This document shows positions 1 to 9,999 of a stretch of 64,000 nucleotides of DNA, piece by piece. Under the pieces are notes generated by a model. It searched no databases. It was not told the DNA's origin and saw only the letters and a program-made list of their open reading frames with translations. Numbering within the stretch: the first letter of the stretch is position 1; each line of letters opens with the position of its first letter. The DNA comes from Apiospora phragmitis (Eukaryota; Ascomycota; Sordariomycetes; Amphisphaeriales; Apiosporaceae): assembly GCA_038363925.1 (NCBI GenBank), contig JAQQWL010000002.1:62001-126000 (forward strand), read 5' to 3'. Position numbers and translations under genes: made by a program.

Positions 1-1023
1 ATCGATATTGTTGTGTATTTAGGGCTAGTGTCTACGTCACAGAACTGGGTGATCAGGAGCGGCAAGCCCGTGAGATCGTAGCTAATTCTGATAATAGAAA
101 GCACACTGGCACTCAGGGCCTCTACACCTCAAGGCGATAATGTTGTTGATGCTACCTACCCCAGAATTGTACCTTACTTGAATACCAATGATCGGCCACG
201 CCTGCGGGATTACACCAGCCTACACGATCACTCATCAACTCCTGGGTTGTCTGCTGCTCCCACGGTCTTAGCCTCACCCGCCCGAGAACCGTTAATATTT
301 CTGGTTCTTTGTCTGGTGTCCTGCATGAGATAATTTCCAATCGAAACGTAGACGAGCTCTTTGATTCTAATAGAACCTGATAGGACTTGATGGCCGCTGA
401 AAGGATCACCCAGTCCGGCTTGGTCTCAGTCCCCCAAAATACTGGCATTAGTCTTCTCCTTAGGTTCAGTCAATCTGGCTCAACACCAGCTATGCTCTCA
501 AGTGTCTGAGCATCACAACATCCTTATGATAGCTTTTGTGGCGGACTCGAGCCGTTTTACGCCAGGCATACTGGAACCTGACAGATTGCACTTTATCCAG
601 AAGAGTCCATTGGGAGTGACTTGACAGCTGGAATAACGCTGATGTACTGGCCATGTCTTGTGTGGTTGTGAGGACGATGATGTTCTACTTAGTTGCTGCC
701 TCAGGGAGATTGATGATGACCCCTCGACTGATGATTCTAGTGGCTTTGGTGTGTCAGTATGAACCATCCCGTGCACTTACATGTGGAATAAACTGGCCTT
801 TCGTGTGAAATAATATGACCTGGCCCGACGTGTCAAGATCACGCAGTTGGAATAAACATGCGTGCTTGCTTTCCTTTCCAATACACCCCGACCTACAGTT
901 TCCATACCTCGAACTATCCAACGAGGCGGCACCATTTGGGCGGAACGAGACATCCATCTTCCCACAACTTGCAAACCCTCCAATCCGACGTTTCCAAACA
1001 AGATCCTGGCCCGCCGTCTCGTC
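1..1023. other. Intergenic, no supported gene
   Basis: Only short, overlapping open frames with no recognisable domain or coding bias are seen. The right end is the promoter and 5' leader of the CVNH-like gene at 1024. An upstream in-frame ATG at 862 would add about 54 residues ahead of a good signal peptide, so I do not use it. Confidence 0.5.
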
Positions 1024-1765
1024 ATGACTCCTTCAGGATCCATATTCACCGCCGTCATCACGGTCATGATGGCCACGATGGCGATGCTGGCCCTCACCGC
1101 CATGCCACTTGCCGCCGCCCAGGTCCCCGACAAGGCCCCCGACAAGCGAGGCATCGGCTGGCTGTACGACTACTGCGACGACGACTGGTCCATCATGCCG
1201 CCCTACTACTTCGTGGGCAAGTGCGACGTCACCCATCCCCCGGACGCCCGCGCCTGGCTCAGCATCGACCTGACCGGCTGCTACACCGTCACCGACGACG
1301 GAATGCTGGCGGTCGACAACAAGCGCGTGTAAGTATTCTACTACTTCGCCGAACTTTTGCCCACCACGTTTCCTTCCTACTGCTACTGATACGGTTTGCG
1401 TTTTGCGCAGTGGCGGCATGGACAAACGATGCGACCGCTGCAGCCGCTGCACCGACCTTGACAAGGACGTCTGTATGAAGTGCCTCTGTTCCAGGTCGGA
1501 CGGCAGCAGAGTCTGGTCCGTCAAGGATCTTGGTATGTTAACATGGCAACCGTCCGTGGCGGCAGCAACATGTAGTTCGTATCTGTTGCACCCTTGCTGA
1601 CGAGCCTATGCGAAAAACACAGACGACGATCTCTACGTCGATGTCGCCCATGATCGCATCTGCTGCGGCGAGTGGTGGGGTGGTCCCTACTGCGGCTTCC
1701 GCGGCCAGCCAGACAAGCCGGCCGTCCCAGGCCAGGCCGCCTACGTCCCGACGCTGTGGCCTTGA
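1024..1765 (+). CDS. Secreted cysteine-rich protein, cyanovirin-N homology (CVNH)-like
   Basis: Predicted 189 aa from three exons (1024-1328, 1411-1532, 1623-1765) with GTAAGT and GTATGT donors and phases that join cleanly. An N-terminal hydrophobic stretch of about 30 residues ending in Ala-Ala-Ala-Gln is a signal peptide, which is why the start is set at 1024 and not the in-frame ATG at 862. The mature protein has the spacing seen in fungal CVNH proteins: a first Cys-x-x-x-Trp segment, Gly-Lys-Cys, a 'SIDLTGCYT' strand, 'DDGML', a Cys-x-x-Cys-x-x-Cys knot, then Cys-x-Cys and a final Cys-rich tail. CVNH domains bind mannose-type glycans in characterised members; carbohydrate binding here is inferred. 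The gene at 7141-7695 on the other strand shares the pattern and both intron positions, so they are paralogs. No frameshift. It could instead be an unrelated cysteine-rich effector with a similar layout. Confidence 0.65.
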
Positions 1766-2192
1766 TGTAGGGCAAGTAGCAGAGAAGCTACCGGAAGAAG
1801 AATGGCATGAGAACAAGAAGGCGGAGAGAACATAAAGCTATGCCTGGGAGTGGCATCCTGTGGCAGAGGAGGATTACACACATCTAGTAGAGATAGACTC
1901 TCGCACCTCCCATCTCAATGGGATTGGACCCCAAACCATCTCGAGTACTGTGACCCGCGTTTCCACCTTGGGCAGTAGAGACCCTTTCCGAGGGACGTTC
2001 AAGGATCAATGGTATCTATCATTAGACTGAGGCCTCGTACACTATGGGTATCATCAAACATTAACCAAAACGTTAGCATCATCTCCGACAGCCAACAAAC
2101 AGTATGCCAGCCCGCCGCCACTTCTGCTGACCAGCCAGAAAAGGAAATCATCGCATTGGGCATCAGCAAACATCATCGCATCAAGAACGTCA
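1766..2192. other. Intergenic, convergent gene ends
   Basis: Lies between the 3' ends of two convergent genes (CVNH-like and RlpA-like). It should hold both 3' UTRs. No ORF, repeat or RNA gene is evident. Confidence 0.5.
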
Positions 2193-2963
2193 TCACTCCA
2201 GCCAAGCCCAGCTCACCAAGACCCGCCCGCGGTCCTCGGGCGCCAACTGCGTGAACACGCTGATGCTCACGTCCAGGTCCGCCGGCTGGCAGCCCGTGCA
2301 GCGATCCACCACCGTGACGTCGACAGACCGATTGCCTGCACCCCCATCCTCCTTGTAGTCCCGCTGGATGCGGATCTTCCTGCCGCAGAGCGGGTTCGCG
2401 TTCGGGTTGCCGCCGCTCCCGCGGTTCGCGCCCGCGGCGTCGAAGGTGATGTGGCTGACGGAGACGATCGAGTCCTGGCCGCTCGACGTGACGCCGCACG
2501 CGCCCAGGCCCGGGCCGTAGTAGGTCAGGTCGCCGGTGAAGACGCCGTGGTTGGAGGGCAGCGGCAGGTTCTTGGTCGAGTTCTTCTTGTTGTGCGACAG
2601 CCCGACGCCGAGGCCGATGGCAAGGGCGAGCACAAGCACGAGCACGAGGGCGGCAACGGAGAGCAAGAGGAATCGGCGCGATCGGCCGCCTAGGTACGTG
2701 CGGTGCGGGGGCAGGATGGCGTCGAGGCGCCTCTGCAGCGGGGACCTTGTCGGCGGCGATTGTGCTGGTGGTGCTCGTCCCGCAGCTACTTCTTTGGCGG
2801 GCGCATGTTGGGTCCCATCACTGGGTGTGCGAACAAACAGAGGTGCGTTCTTTCGAAGCGGCCATTCTTTGATTCGGTCCAGAAGGGAGGCTCGAGGCGG
2901 ATGCGATGGTGTCTCCCAGTCGGGGGTTTGGTAGACAGGCTGCGGCGGTTGGGGTTCGGTCAT
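2193..2963 (-). CDS. Membrane-anchored RlpA-like double-psi beta-barrel protein
   Basis: 256 aa, single exon, uninterrupted. Residues 1-95 are a Pro-rich, basic cytoplasmic-type segment without a signal peptide. Residues 98-122 are one hydrophobic helix rich in Leu/Val/Ala, preceded by basic residues (RSRR), so a type II membrane anchor is likely. Residues 143-255 form the double-psi beta-barrel domain of the RlpA/expansin/barwin group: 'GDLTYYGPG', 'GACG', a Cys in 'NPLCGRKI', 'VTVVDRCTGC' and a C-terminal 'VSWAWLE' strand. In characterised members this fold binds or loosens wall polysaccharide, and the conserved Asp in the VVDRC strand matches the family. Expected location is plasma membrane with the barrel facing the wall. 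Many fungal members are secreted or anchored in this way; substrate unknown. Confidence 0.8.
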   Translation of the reverse strand: MTEPQPPQPVYQTPDWETPSHPPRASLLDRIKEWPLRKNAPLFVRTPSDGTQHAPAKEVAAGRAPPAQSPPTRSPLQRRLDAILPPHRTYLGGRSRRFLLLSVAALVLVLVLALAIGLGVGLSHNKKNSTKNLPLPSNHGVFTGDLTYYGPGLGACGVTSSGQDSIVSVSHITFDAAGANRGSGGNPNANPLCGRKIRIQRDYKEDGGAGNRSVDVTVVDRCTGCQPADLDVSISVFTQLAPEDRGRVLVSWAWLE

Positions 2964-3580
2964 GATGTTGCTTCGCTTCTCGTATCGACTGATTTCGCAA
3001 TTGGAGATTCGCCGTCGGTTGGCGTCTGCTGATGAAGAGAGGAAATGGAAGTGATGATGGCCTCGTAGCGATTCCCATGGCAGTTACACAGAAAGTGCGC
3101 CAAAGGTTGGCAATGGCCGGGGCCATTGCTGCTGGCGCCCAAAATCAAGGCAGTCTTGCGCAAGATTCAGGTTTGGATGCGACATGCAATAAACGCGCTA
3201 CTGCAGACGGCCAGCCTGCTAAGTTGCTGGTGAGCCACCGAACCCAGCCACTGCTGCAGAATGCGGTAATGCCAAGACCTGCCAAAGCCCCCAAGCCCAA
3301 AATCCCCTGCAGGAACACCCCCAACCCCCCTGATAGCGGCTGTAGACTAGGCTTTTAGAGGCCTAGCTTTGCCAATAATGCATGCTTCTATTTCACCGCC
3401 AGCGCAATCGACAAGGACGGACCTGCTGCTCATGCTCATCATCATTGTCAATCTGGCTCGAATCCTAGACTTGTTCCATCTGCAAAGCAGTAAACAGTCC
3501 AGGCCAGTCTGCAAGTTGTCGGTCATCGAGTAGACCGAGATTGCTAAACTTCTTCAGTCAATACCAAGCCCAAATTTCGC

Positions 3581-3608
3581 AAAAAAACAAAAAAAAAAAA
3601 AAAAAAAA
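3581..3608. repeat. Poly-A tract
   Basis: 28 bases of A broken by a single C at 3588. No target-site duplication or retroelement body is visible beside it, so a simple slippage tract is the plain reading. Confidence 0.8.
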
Positions 3609-3740
3609 CACAGTCCAGTTCTGCACATGGTGTCGTTGAACTTCAACATGAATCGCCACCTTGTTTTCCCCTCTGCATCTGATTAAGAATTCTGGTAATA
3701 AGTGGTCTTCAAATTCTAGGGGCCCATGAGCCGGGGTCAT

Positions 3741-3799
3741 CTCTCTCTCTCTCCCTCTGTCTCTCAAGCTCTCATCTCCCTGTCTGCCTGTCTCCCTCC
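3741..3799. repeat. CT-rich low-complexity tract
   Basis: Runs of CT and CTC/CTGTCTC over about 60 bases, pyrimidine on the plus strand. Such tracts are common in fungal promoters and 5' leaders; no adjacent gene is clear. Confidence 0.6.
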
Positions 3800-5139
3800 C
3801 CTAAAGAGTGAACGACTGCCGCCGACGGTAAACCCGGGATTGTGCATCGAAGTGGGTAGAATCGCCAATCCTTATTAACCGCACTGACTTCTGGTAGCAT
3901 AAGCCCACACCCCGTCTGCACCCCCGTGCTGCCTGGGTGTTGTCTCTTCTGTTCTTGGTTCGGAATGTTGCTGCTACACCACGTCTCTTGTCATCCAGCA
4001 CTTCCGCCGCCTGTTGTCTGGCTGCTCGAGATGTTTTAACACGGCGGATTGCTCGACTTGGCATTGTGCCGGGGGCATTCATCAAATTATGCACTCACGC
4101 TAAGAGAAGCAATCAGGAAACACACATTCGTGCGATCGGACAGCGAGGCCCCCGGGAAGCTTAAGTATTGAGCAAATAGACAAGTGGGCAAACCTGATAT
4201 CCAGCCAGGATCTACCCTCGACCTGACCCGGATTGGGAGGTCGAGTACATACTTTCCCATCTGGATAATGACCTCCCTGAATCAGTCAAACGCACGTGGG
4301 TCTTTCCAAGTGACGTTGCCTGTACCAAACACTTGGGTGGACAGGGTCCAGTTAGTGAGCGACGATTGCCAGATTGGCAGATTGGCTCCCACTAAACTGT
4401 CAGGGGTCAAGGGGTCAGGGGCCAGGGGTGCTGCGAAGGTGGGGGATTCCACCGGCTGTCGTTGTCTTGTGTCTTCTTCGCCAGCATCAAACAAACAGGA
4501 CAAGAAGGCTCTTTTCTGGTCTCACAGCAAGATTGGCTGTACTACGGGAAATACTCCAGGCCGGATACATAGCATTACGTTTTGCCCATGCACTCCTATG
4601 CTAGAGAGACTGGCATTGCACTGGACTGAATGCACTTCGTAGGGGTGAATCGATAAGCTCAGCACTGAGCTTTTACAAGCAGTAATGGACTTACATCAGG
4701 CTATACCCTGATCAGTGATGTGCACAGGGAATGCCATATAGCCGTCCAAGTCTGGCCATCCTCATTTCTTGGCCCACTCCTCCTCGAGCATCCAAGCATC
4801 TAAGTCAATATCCTGGTAAACGACAGCGCTTACCCCGGAACCTTCACCTGAGGATCGCCGCACGGGACTTAGTCGGTATTTGCTGGAAGCAAAATGTGAG
4901 CACATATCGACACCGTGAGGGGGGGGACGCGACGTTGCTAACCCGTAACCGGCCTCCGTCAGCCCATCAGACTTCGGCATCCGTGGCCCAGGAGCATGGG
5001 GACCTTTTCCCACAAACTGGAACCTAAAAGACAGGCCTTGAGATATAACTAACTGCCTTGGCTCATCTTCCCGTGCCAGCGTGTGAGGTCTCGGCTCCTG
5101 CTTACCTGAAACTACCACCATAATAGTAATAGTAATATC

Positions 5140-6762
5140 ATGGCTTCCATCTTCCGGTCCACCCTCTCGGCAGCACTGCTGCTGCTCCTGTTGCCCCTGG
5201 GTGTCCAGGCCTCGCCCACACCCGGACTCAAGGTTGCCAACCCGGACGCCACCAGGATCGTACCCGGCAGCTACATCATCAAGTACAAGAAGGGCATCGG
5301 CCATGACGTCCTCATACAGAGCCAGAAGACGGCCGCGGACCTGATGAAGCGAAAGAGCCGCCGCGGGGTGGTCGACGCCGCCGCCCCTCTCCTCTCCCCT
5401 TATCTTCTTCCGAGGAGCCGGATGCCTCCCCGTTCCTGCTCAACTTCTTCAACGTCAGCAGCAGCTTCTACGGCCTCCACGTCCAGGCCGACCACCCGAC
5501 GGTGCGGCGCATCGCCCAGGACCCGGCCGTCGAGTACGTCCTCTACGACACCTACGTCACCCACGCCGGCAACCCCGTCCGCCAGCCCGACGCCGTGGCC
5601 AGCCTCGCCCGCATCTCGCAGTCCCAGCCGCTCGAGTACTCGGACGGCGACTACTTGTACGACAGCTCGGCCGGCGAAGGGATCACCGTCTACGTCATCG
5701 ACTCGGGCATCTACATCGACCACCCGGACTTTGGCGGGCGCGCGTACCACGGGTACAACGCTATCGATAGGAACGTGAGTATAAGCCACACTTCTTCAAG
5801 CCTTTGTTGTTGACTTTCCATCCACGTTCGGGTTTCCTTGATATATTGGAAGAAGAATGGAAATAAATAAGAGAGAAGAAGCTAACAACTATACTCCCCC
5901 TTTCTTCCAGACCAACTCTCATGACGACAACGGCCACGGAACCAACGTGGCGGGCATCGTGGCCAGCGAGACGTACGGCGTGGCCAAGAAGGCGGAGCTG
6001 GTGGCGGTCAAAGTGCTCGACTCGCAGAGCTGGGGCACCTGGTCGGGCATCATCGACGGCATGCAGTGGGCGGCCGACGACGCCAAGTACCGGCGCCGCA
6101 ACGTCGGGCGCGCCGTCATCAACATGTCCATCCAGAGCGACCGCGTCGACGCCATGAACGAGATGCTCGACGCCATCCACGACGCCGGCATCCCCGTCGT
6201 CGTCTGCGCCGGCAACTACAACGTGAGTGGACTGCTGCTTCTGTTTCTCTCTTCTCCGTACCCTGGAAATGATGATATATAAAATCACTGGGCTGACTTG
6301 GGACAAACGCTTGGGCAAATGCAGAAAGACGCATCATCCGTCTCGCCCGCATCGGCAAAATCCGCCATCACGGTCGGCGCCATCAACGCCCACGACGACA
6401 GCAAGGCCGACTTCTCCGACTACGGCGCCGATGTCGACATCTTCGCGCCAGGCGTCAAGGTCATCAGTCTTTCGCACAATGGAGGCACGAGTACCTACAG
6501 CGGAACCAGTCAAGGTGAGTCAACTTTCTCAAGCCAACATGATATAGATACGAACGAGATGAAACTGACAGTGGTGCTTCTAAACCCAAAGCGGCACCTC
6601 ACGTTGCTGGAATCGCTGCTCTGCTAATGAGCTCCGAAGGCTTAAAGGATCCCGATGACATTGCGTCTTAGGATTCGCGAACTTGCTTCTGATATGGGGG
6701 CTGAAGTCAAGCAGAATACCCAGGGTACTTCTAACTTGATCGCGAATAACGGTTTCAAATAG
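5140..6762 (+). CDS. Secreted subtilisin-like serine protease (peptidase S8A, proteinase K type)
   Basis: Four exons: 5140-5774, 5911-6222, 6325-6514, 6592-6762, about 435 aa once frame breaks are allowed for. Signal peptide at residues 1-24, then an I9 inhibitor propeptide ([13 protein letters not shown] ... [10 protein letters not shown]). The catalytic triad is visible: Asp in 'VYVIDSGI', His in '[11 protein letters not shown]', Ser in 'SGTSQAAPHVAG', plus the oxyanion Asn in 'VVCAGNYN'. The usual Met after the Ser is Gln. Introns have GTGAGT donors and AG acceptors with matching phase. There are two single-base frame problems: one base appears missing in the CT-rich stretch near 5385-5405, and one extra T near 6653 puts a stop (TAG) before the conserved last helix, which reads on in the next frame to the stop at 6760-6762. 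Either a decayed gene or, more likely given the same pattern in other genes here, sequence error. Acts outside the cell in protein breakdown. Confidence 0.85.
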
Positions 6763-7140
6763 AGGGTAGAGGATACCAGATTGTAATTGGGATGAGGATT
6801 CGGCCTGGCGTTGCAGTATGTCTTTAATGTTTTGTGTTCTCTACATGATTGCGAGTAACGTATGAAGAAAAGATACCAGAAAGTGAAATTAGACACGGGG
6901 CTCATCGGTGATCAAGGGGTATCATGGAGGAACATAGATTGACTTCGCGAGAGATATGCACATGCGTTACATTCTGCCGTCTTCTATTACCAAGCCTTGA
7001 ATCGATATCTTTCTATACTGGAATGTGCCAGACCCTCTTGCCAAAACACGTGAAGAGGCCGCTCTGTAACATCGATTCGCACCTTTTCTTGGATGAGGCT
7101 GAGCCTATCGCCAGCAGGGATCGTCGGCTCTCTCTCTCTC
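6763..7140. other. Intergenic, convergent gene ends
   Basis: Separates the subtilisin stop from the stop of the CVNH-like gene on the other strand. No ORF with support. Confidence 0.5.
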
Positions 7141-7695
7141 TCACTTCGAGTCAGGGCACTTGACGCCGTCCAGACCGAAGCAGCTCAAGTAGCCGTTGTG
7201 GCTCGTCATGGCCTCGTCTGTAGGTAGAAGGTTTTGTTAGCCCAAGCAAGCAATGTTTGGCTGGTAACAACAGCAAAGAGCAGCTTACCCAGGCCGCGCT
7301 CAGTCTCCACGTAGTTGCCATTCTTGTCCTTGCAGTCGCAAGTCAAGCGAAGCTGGTCGGTGCTGCAGTTCTGGCACTTGACGAGGCCGTGGCCCCACTG
7401 CTGGGGCTGCAGTGCGCCATTGTCGTCGACGCCATAGCAGCTGTCATCCTCGTCAGTCATTGTGGGCTCCAGGCCAACGGGAAATACCCAGTGAGGGTGA
7501 AGTTGGGAAACTTACGCATCCAGAGAGGCGTGGCTGCAGACACTCTTGCCCCCGTTATCCAAGCAGTGACCTTGAAGGTACCAGACCTGGGGCGATGGGT
7601 TCCAGAGCTCCCATTCCGAGCACGTGTCCTCGATGGGGGGTATCGGCGAAGGCAAAGCCGACGATGAGAGCGAGGATGTATGCGAAGATCTTCAT
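7141..7695 (-). CDS. Secreted CVNH-like cysteine-rich protein, second copy
   Basis: Three exons on the minus strand: 7516-7695, 7289-7440, 7141-7217; introns of 75 and 71 nt with GTAAGT and GTAAGC donors. About 135 aa after one frame correction. Residues 1-17 (MKIFAYILALIVGFAFA) are a signal peptide. The mature part shows the CVNH layout: 'CSEWELW', 'YLQGHC', 'SLDACYGVDDNGAL', 'CQNCS', 'LTCDC', and a last 'GYLSC' strand. Intron positions match those of the paralog at 1024-1765, one just before the 'CYxVxDDG' strand region and one after the 'L-D' near the C-terminus. The frame breaks once, in a run of six G on the plus strand (7635-7640) shortly after the signal peptide; one base fewer restores the whole domain. 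I read this as a homopolymer error. Inferred role: extracellular glycan binding. Confidence 0.7.
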
Positions 7696-8926
7696 GGTGG
7701 TTTAGAGTAAGTAGAGTGATGAGGGAATGTTGGCTGGTGGTTGCTGGACTTGGCTGAAGGAATTAGGACTGCTGCTAGGGATCAAAAGATGTTGGGATGT
7801 GTGGGAAATAAAAGGAAAGAGTGGTAGGAGTGTTGGTAATTGCCAACTGACTAAATAGATATTGCCACTGCAGTGAATGCAGTGGGGGTTTTGGCAAATG
7901 CTGGAGGAGTAGTCACGTTGACTCTACAAAGCACTGCATTCACATATACCTACGACACTACTTTGCTCACTTCGTTATGGGTCATACTTGGACATTACGC
8001 GTGCTGTATGATATTTCGCACTTGGTCATGGTCAAATACCTGGATAGTGATGCTTTACTCATTCAAATTGGCACACGGTCCTGTTGTGATCTCCTCTGTC
8101 TGCTTAGTTACATGTGGCAGGGTAGCAGCACCCGCCTTGCCTTATCCCAACAGACCCTCTTGTACGTTTATGGAAGCCATCAGTCGAATATCCCACTCGA
8201 TATGATATGGCTTTAATCCTCTTCATGAACCAGATCTGAATCAAACCAGGCGTTGGTGTCACAATCGGTCAATATCTAACCATGACCCAATGAAGATCAG
8301 AGCAAGTGATAGTGAGTGACTAGCGGGGCTTTTCAATACACTGCAAATACTTTTCTACATGGCTTTCATAACGGGAGTCTATTATACTAATGCGTGGGTT
8401 GATTAATGAGAAAATATGCTTACCCCGAGAGCATGTCATAGTAAGCCTCTGTATGGAAATCCCTGCCGCTAACATTATAGGCTAATCATTGCCCCCATAT
8501 GGGCGGTCCCGAAGAGATCCCCGAGTGGAGCCCGTGCCTAATATAGGAGGGCACTGCCTCTAGTCCGATCCGACTAGACAAGGGGGTAGCGCCTGGCCTC
8601 TGTTACAGGCCAATAAGTAACTAGCACCTCAGCCCGTAACGATATCCTCCTACTAAAAGGATATAACTGTCAGCAATATGATTACTACAACCTATGCTAC
8701 TGCAATGAGTCCCTGCGCAGCACCCGTAGCACCCGGAGCCGGCAAGTCTTACTGCATCGGCTACCGTTCTGTAGCGCCGCACGAACACTGCTCATGCTAG
8801 CGCTTGGGTCTGCCACAATTATATATATGCTCCCGCTGATCTGCAGTGGCAACGGTAGTGAACGTGTCCACACGAATCAGCCTCATTAATGGCCCTGGAC
8901 TCTCGACTCTCCTGACGAATAATACC
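7696..8926. other. Intergenic region
   Basis: About 1.2 kb. The left part is the promoter of the minus-strand CVNH-like gene. 8450-8800 is dense in short GC blocks and lacks ORFs; it may be a decayed repeat, but I see no terminal repeats or coding remains to prove it. Confidence 0.4.
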
Positions 8927-9402
8927 ATGCGATCGGCTCTTCTCCTCCTGGCAGGCCTTTGCCTAGAGGGCGTCGCTGCTCGCCCACAAACATATGGCAG
9001 TAATGCAGCAGCACACACTCAGACCCCAGACATTAAGGCCAAGGCGAGTGTCTACCAAGATCTTGCCGAGGTTGCCTTGAACAGACTGCAGCAATGGTAC
9101 AACCACGACACAGGACTGCGGAAGAGCTACAGCCCATCCTGGTGGCAGTCTGGCTCGCGAACCGGGTGCCCGCCGACAAAAAGGCCCACTACGCCAACTG
9201 GGCCGTCCGGGCCTGGGATGGGTTCCGGCGCAGCCCCATGTACGTTTCGGACGAGCACTACGTGACGGCGGGTATCAGCGTCCAGACGTGCCAGCTCGGC
9301 AAGAAGCCGCACGGGTACACGTACTCGAACGGCGCGCTCGTAAGCGGGCTGGTGGCGCTGTCGATCGCGACGGGCCACGCTAATAAGAGCCACCCAAACA
9401 GG
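8927..9402 (+). pseudogene. GH76-type alpha-1,6-mannanase remnant with internal deletion
   Basis: Starts at 8927 with a signal peptide (MRSALLLLAGLCLEGVAA) and the N-terminal GH76 segment 'ALNRLQQWYNHDTGL ... SWWQS'. At about 9138-9153 the frame changes and the text jumps straight to the C-terminal third of a GH76 domain: 'LANRVPADKKAHYANWAVRAWD', 'VTAGISVQTC', 'YTYSNGALVSGLVALSIATGHA'. GH76 enzymes have about 150 residues between these blocks, including the catalytic Asp-Asp motif, and none of that is present. The DNA at the junction reads as the end of the first block in one frame and the beginning of the second in another, as expected for a deletion between two short identical stretches. 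Downstream (9562-9676) there is an open stretch with 'SVLSHLVEQDFN' that may be a last-exon scrap. GH76 enzymes trim cell-wall mannan and GPI glycans; this copy cannot be active. Confidence 0.65.
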
Positions 9403-9999
9403 TTGGGGTTTCTCTTGGGGCCATAACGAGAGGTGATGGAGACCTTTGAAGCTCGCAAGCGGAAGAAGTAGAGACAAGGGGCTTGTCAAGTGGGAAAGCG
9501 AGGAGGCATCGGACCATCTAGCGAAGCTACTTGTTTGTGGTAACTCTATTCTTTCTTCCAGACTCTGTCCTGAGTCACCTCGTTGAGCAAGATTTCAACC
9601 GACCTTTGTGCTCCTCAAATCTCAGCGCCATGCTACTCAGAGCTACAGGATCATGGGGTCCTTTCTCCAGCCGCTAATGTGATTCTCCATTCTTCAGGCG
9701 CATTGATGATCCGGGGTTTCTCCCCAGACGCTATATTGGCGAAGAAATACGCTTGAAAGAAAGTATACATACTGCGGTACAGGTCGAGTCCACCAATGCT
9801 GGTGCCGTCTTAGACGATGCCCGGGATGGCCGGACCGACTAGTTTAGCGCGGAACAACAATTGAGCCGCCAGTAGGACAGGACTAGGCAACAACAGGGGC
9901 GGCATCCACCAACCCTTTTTCTGCGCAAGTAGGTATATATCCTCTTCCATTGCCCCCCCCCCACTTCCTCTGACCTCTGCTTACTACTCGGTCGTCCCC
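9403..9999. other. Intergenic, possible GH76 3' scrap and promoter of next gene
   Basis: An acceptor-like site at 9560-9561 opens a stretch to about 9676 that could be a degraded GH76 exon. The rest is promoter-like; a C-run and pyrimidine-rich leader (9951-9990) precede the ATG at 10000. Confidence 0.35.

Larger units (their letters stand above)
2964..5139. other. Long intergenic region
   Basis: About 2.2 kb without a gene I can support. It holds a poly-A tract (3581-3608) and a CT-rich stretch (3741-3799), described separately. Several ORFs of 60-180 codons occur on both strands but show no domain and no codon-position bias. Confidence 0.5.

Noticed and set aside
3581..3608. Poly-A tail of a LINE or retrocopy
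   Set aside because: No coding remains or target-site duplication next to it, so it is treated as a simple tract.
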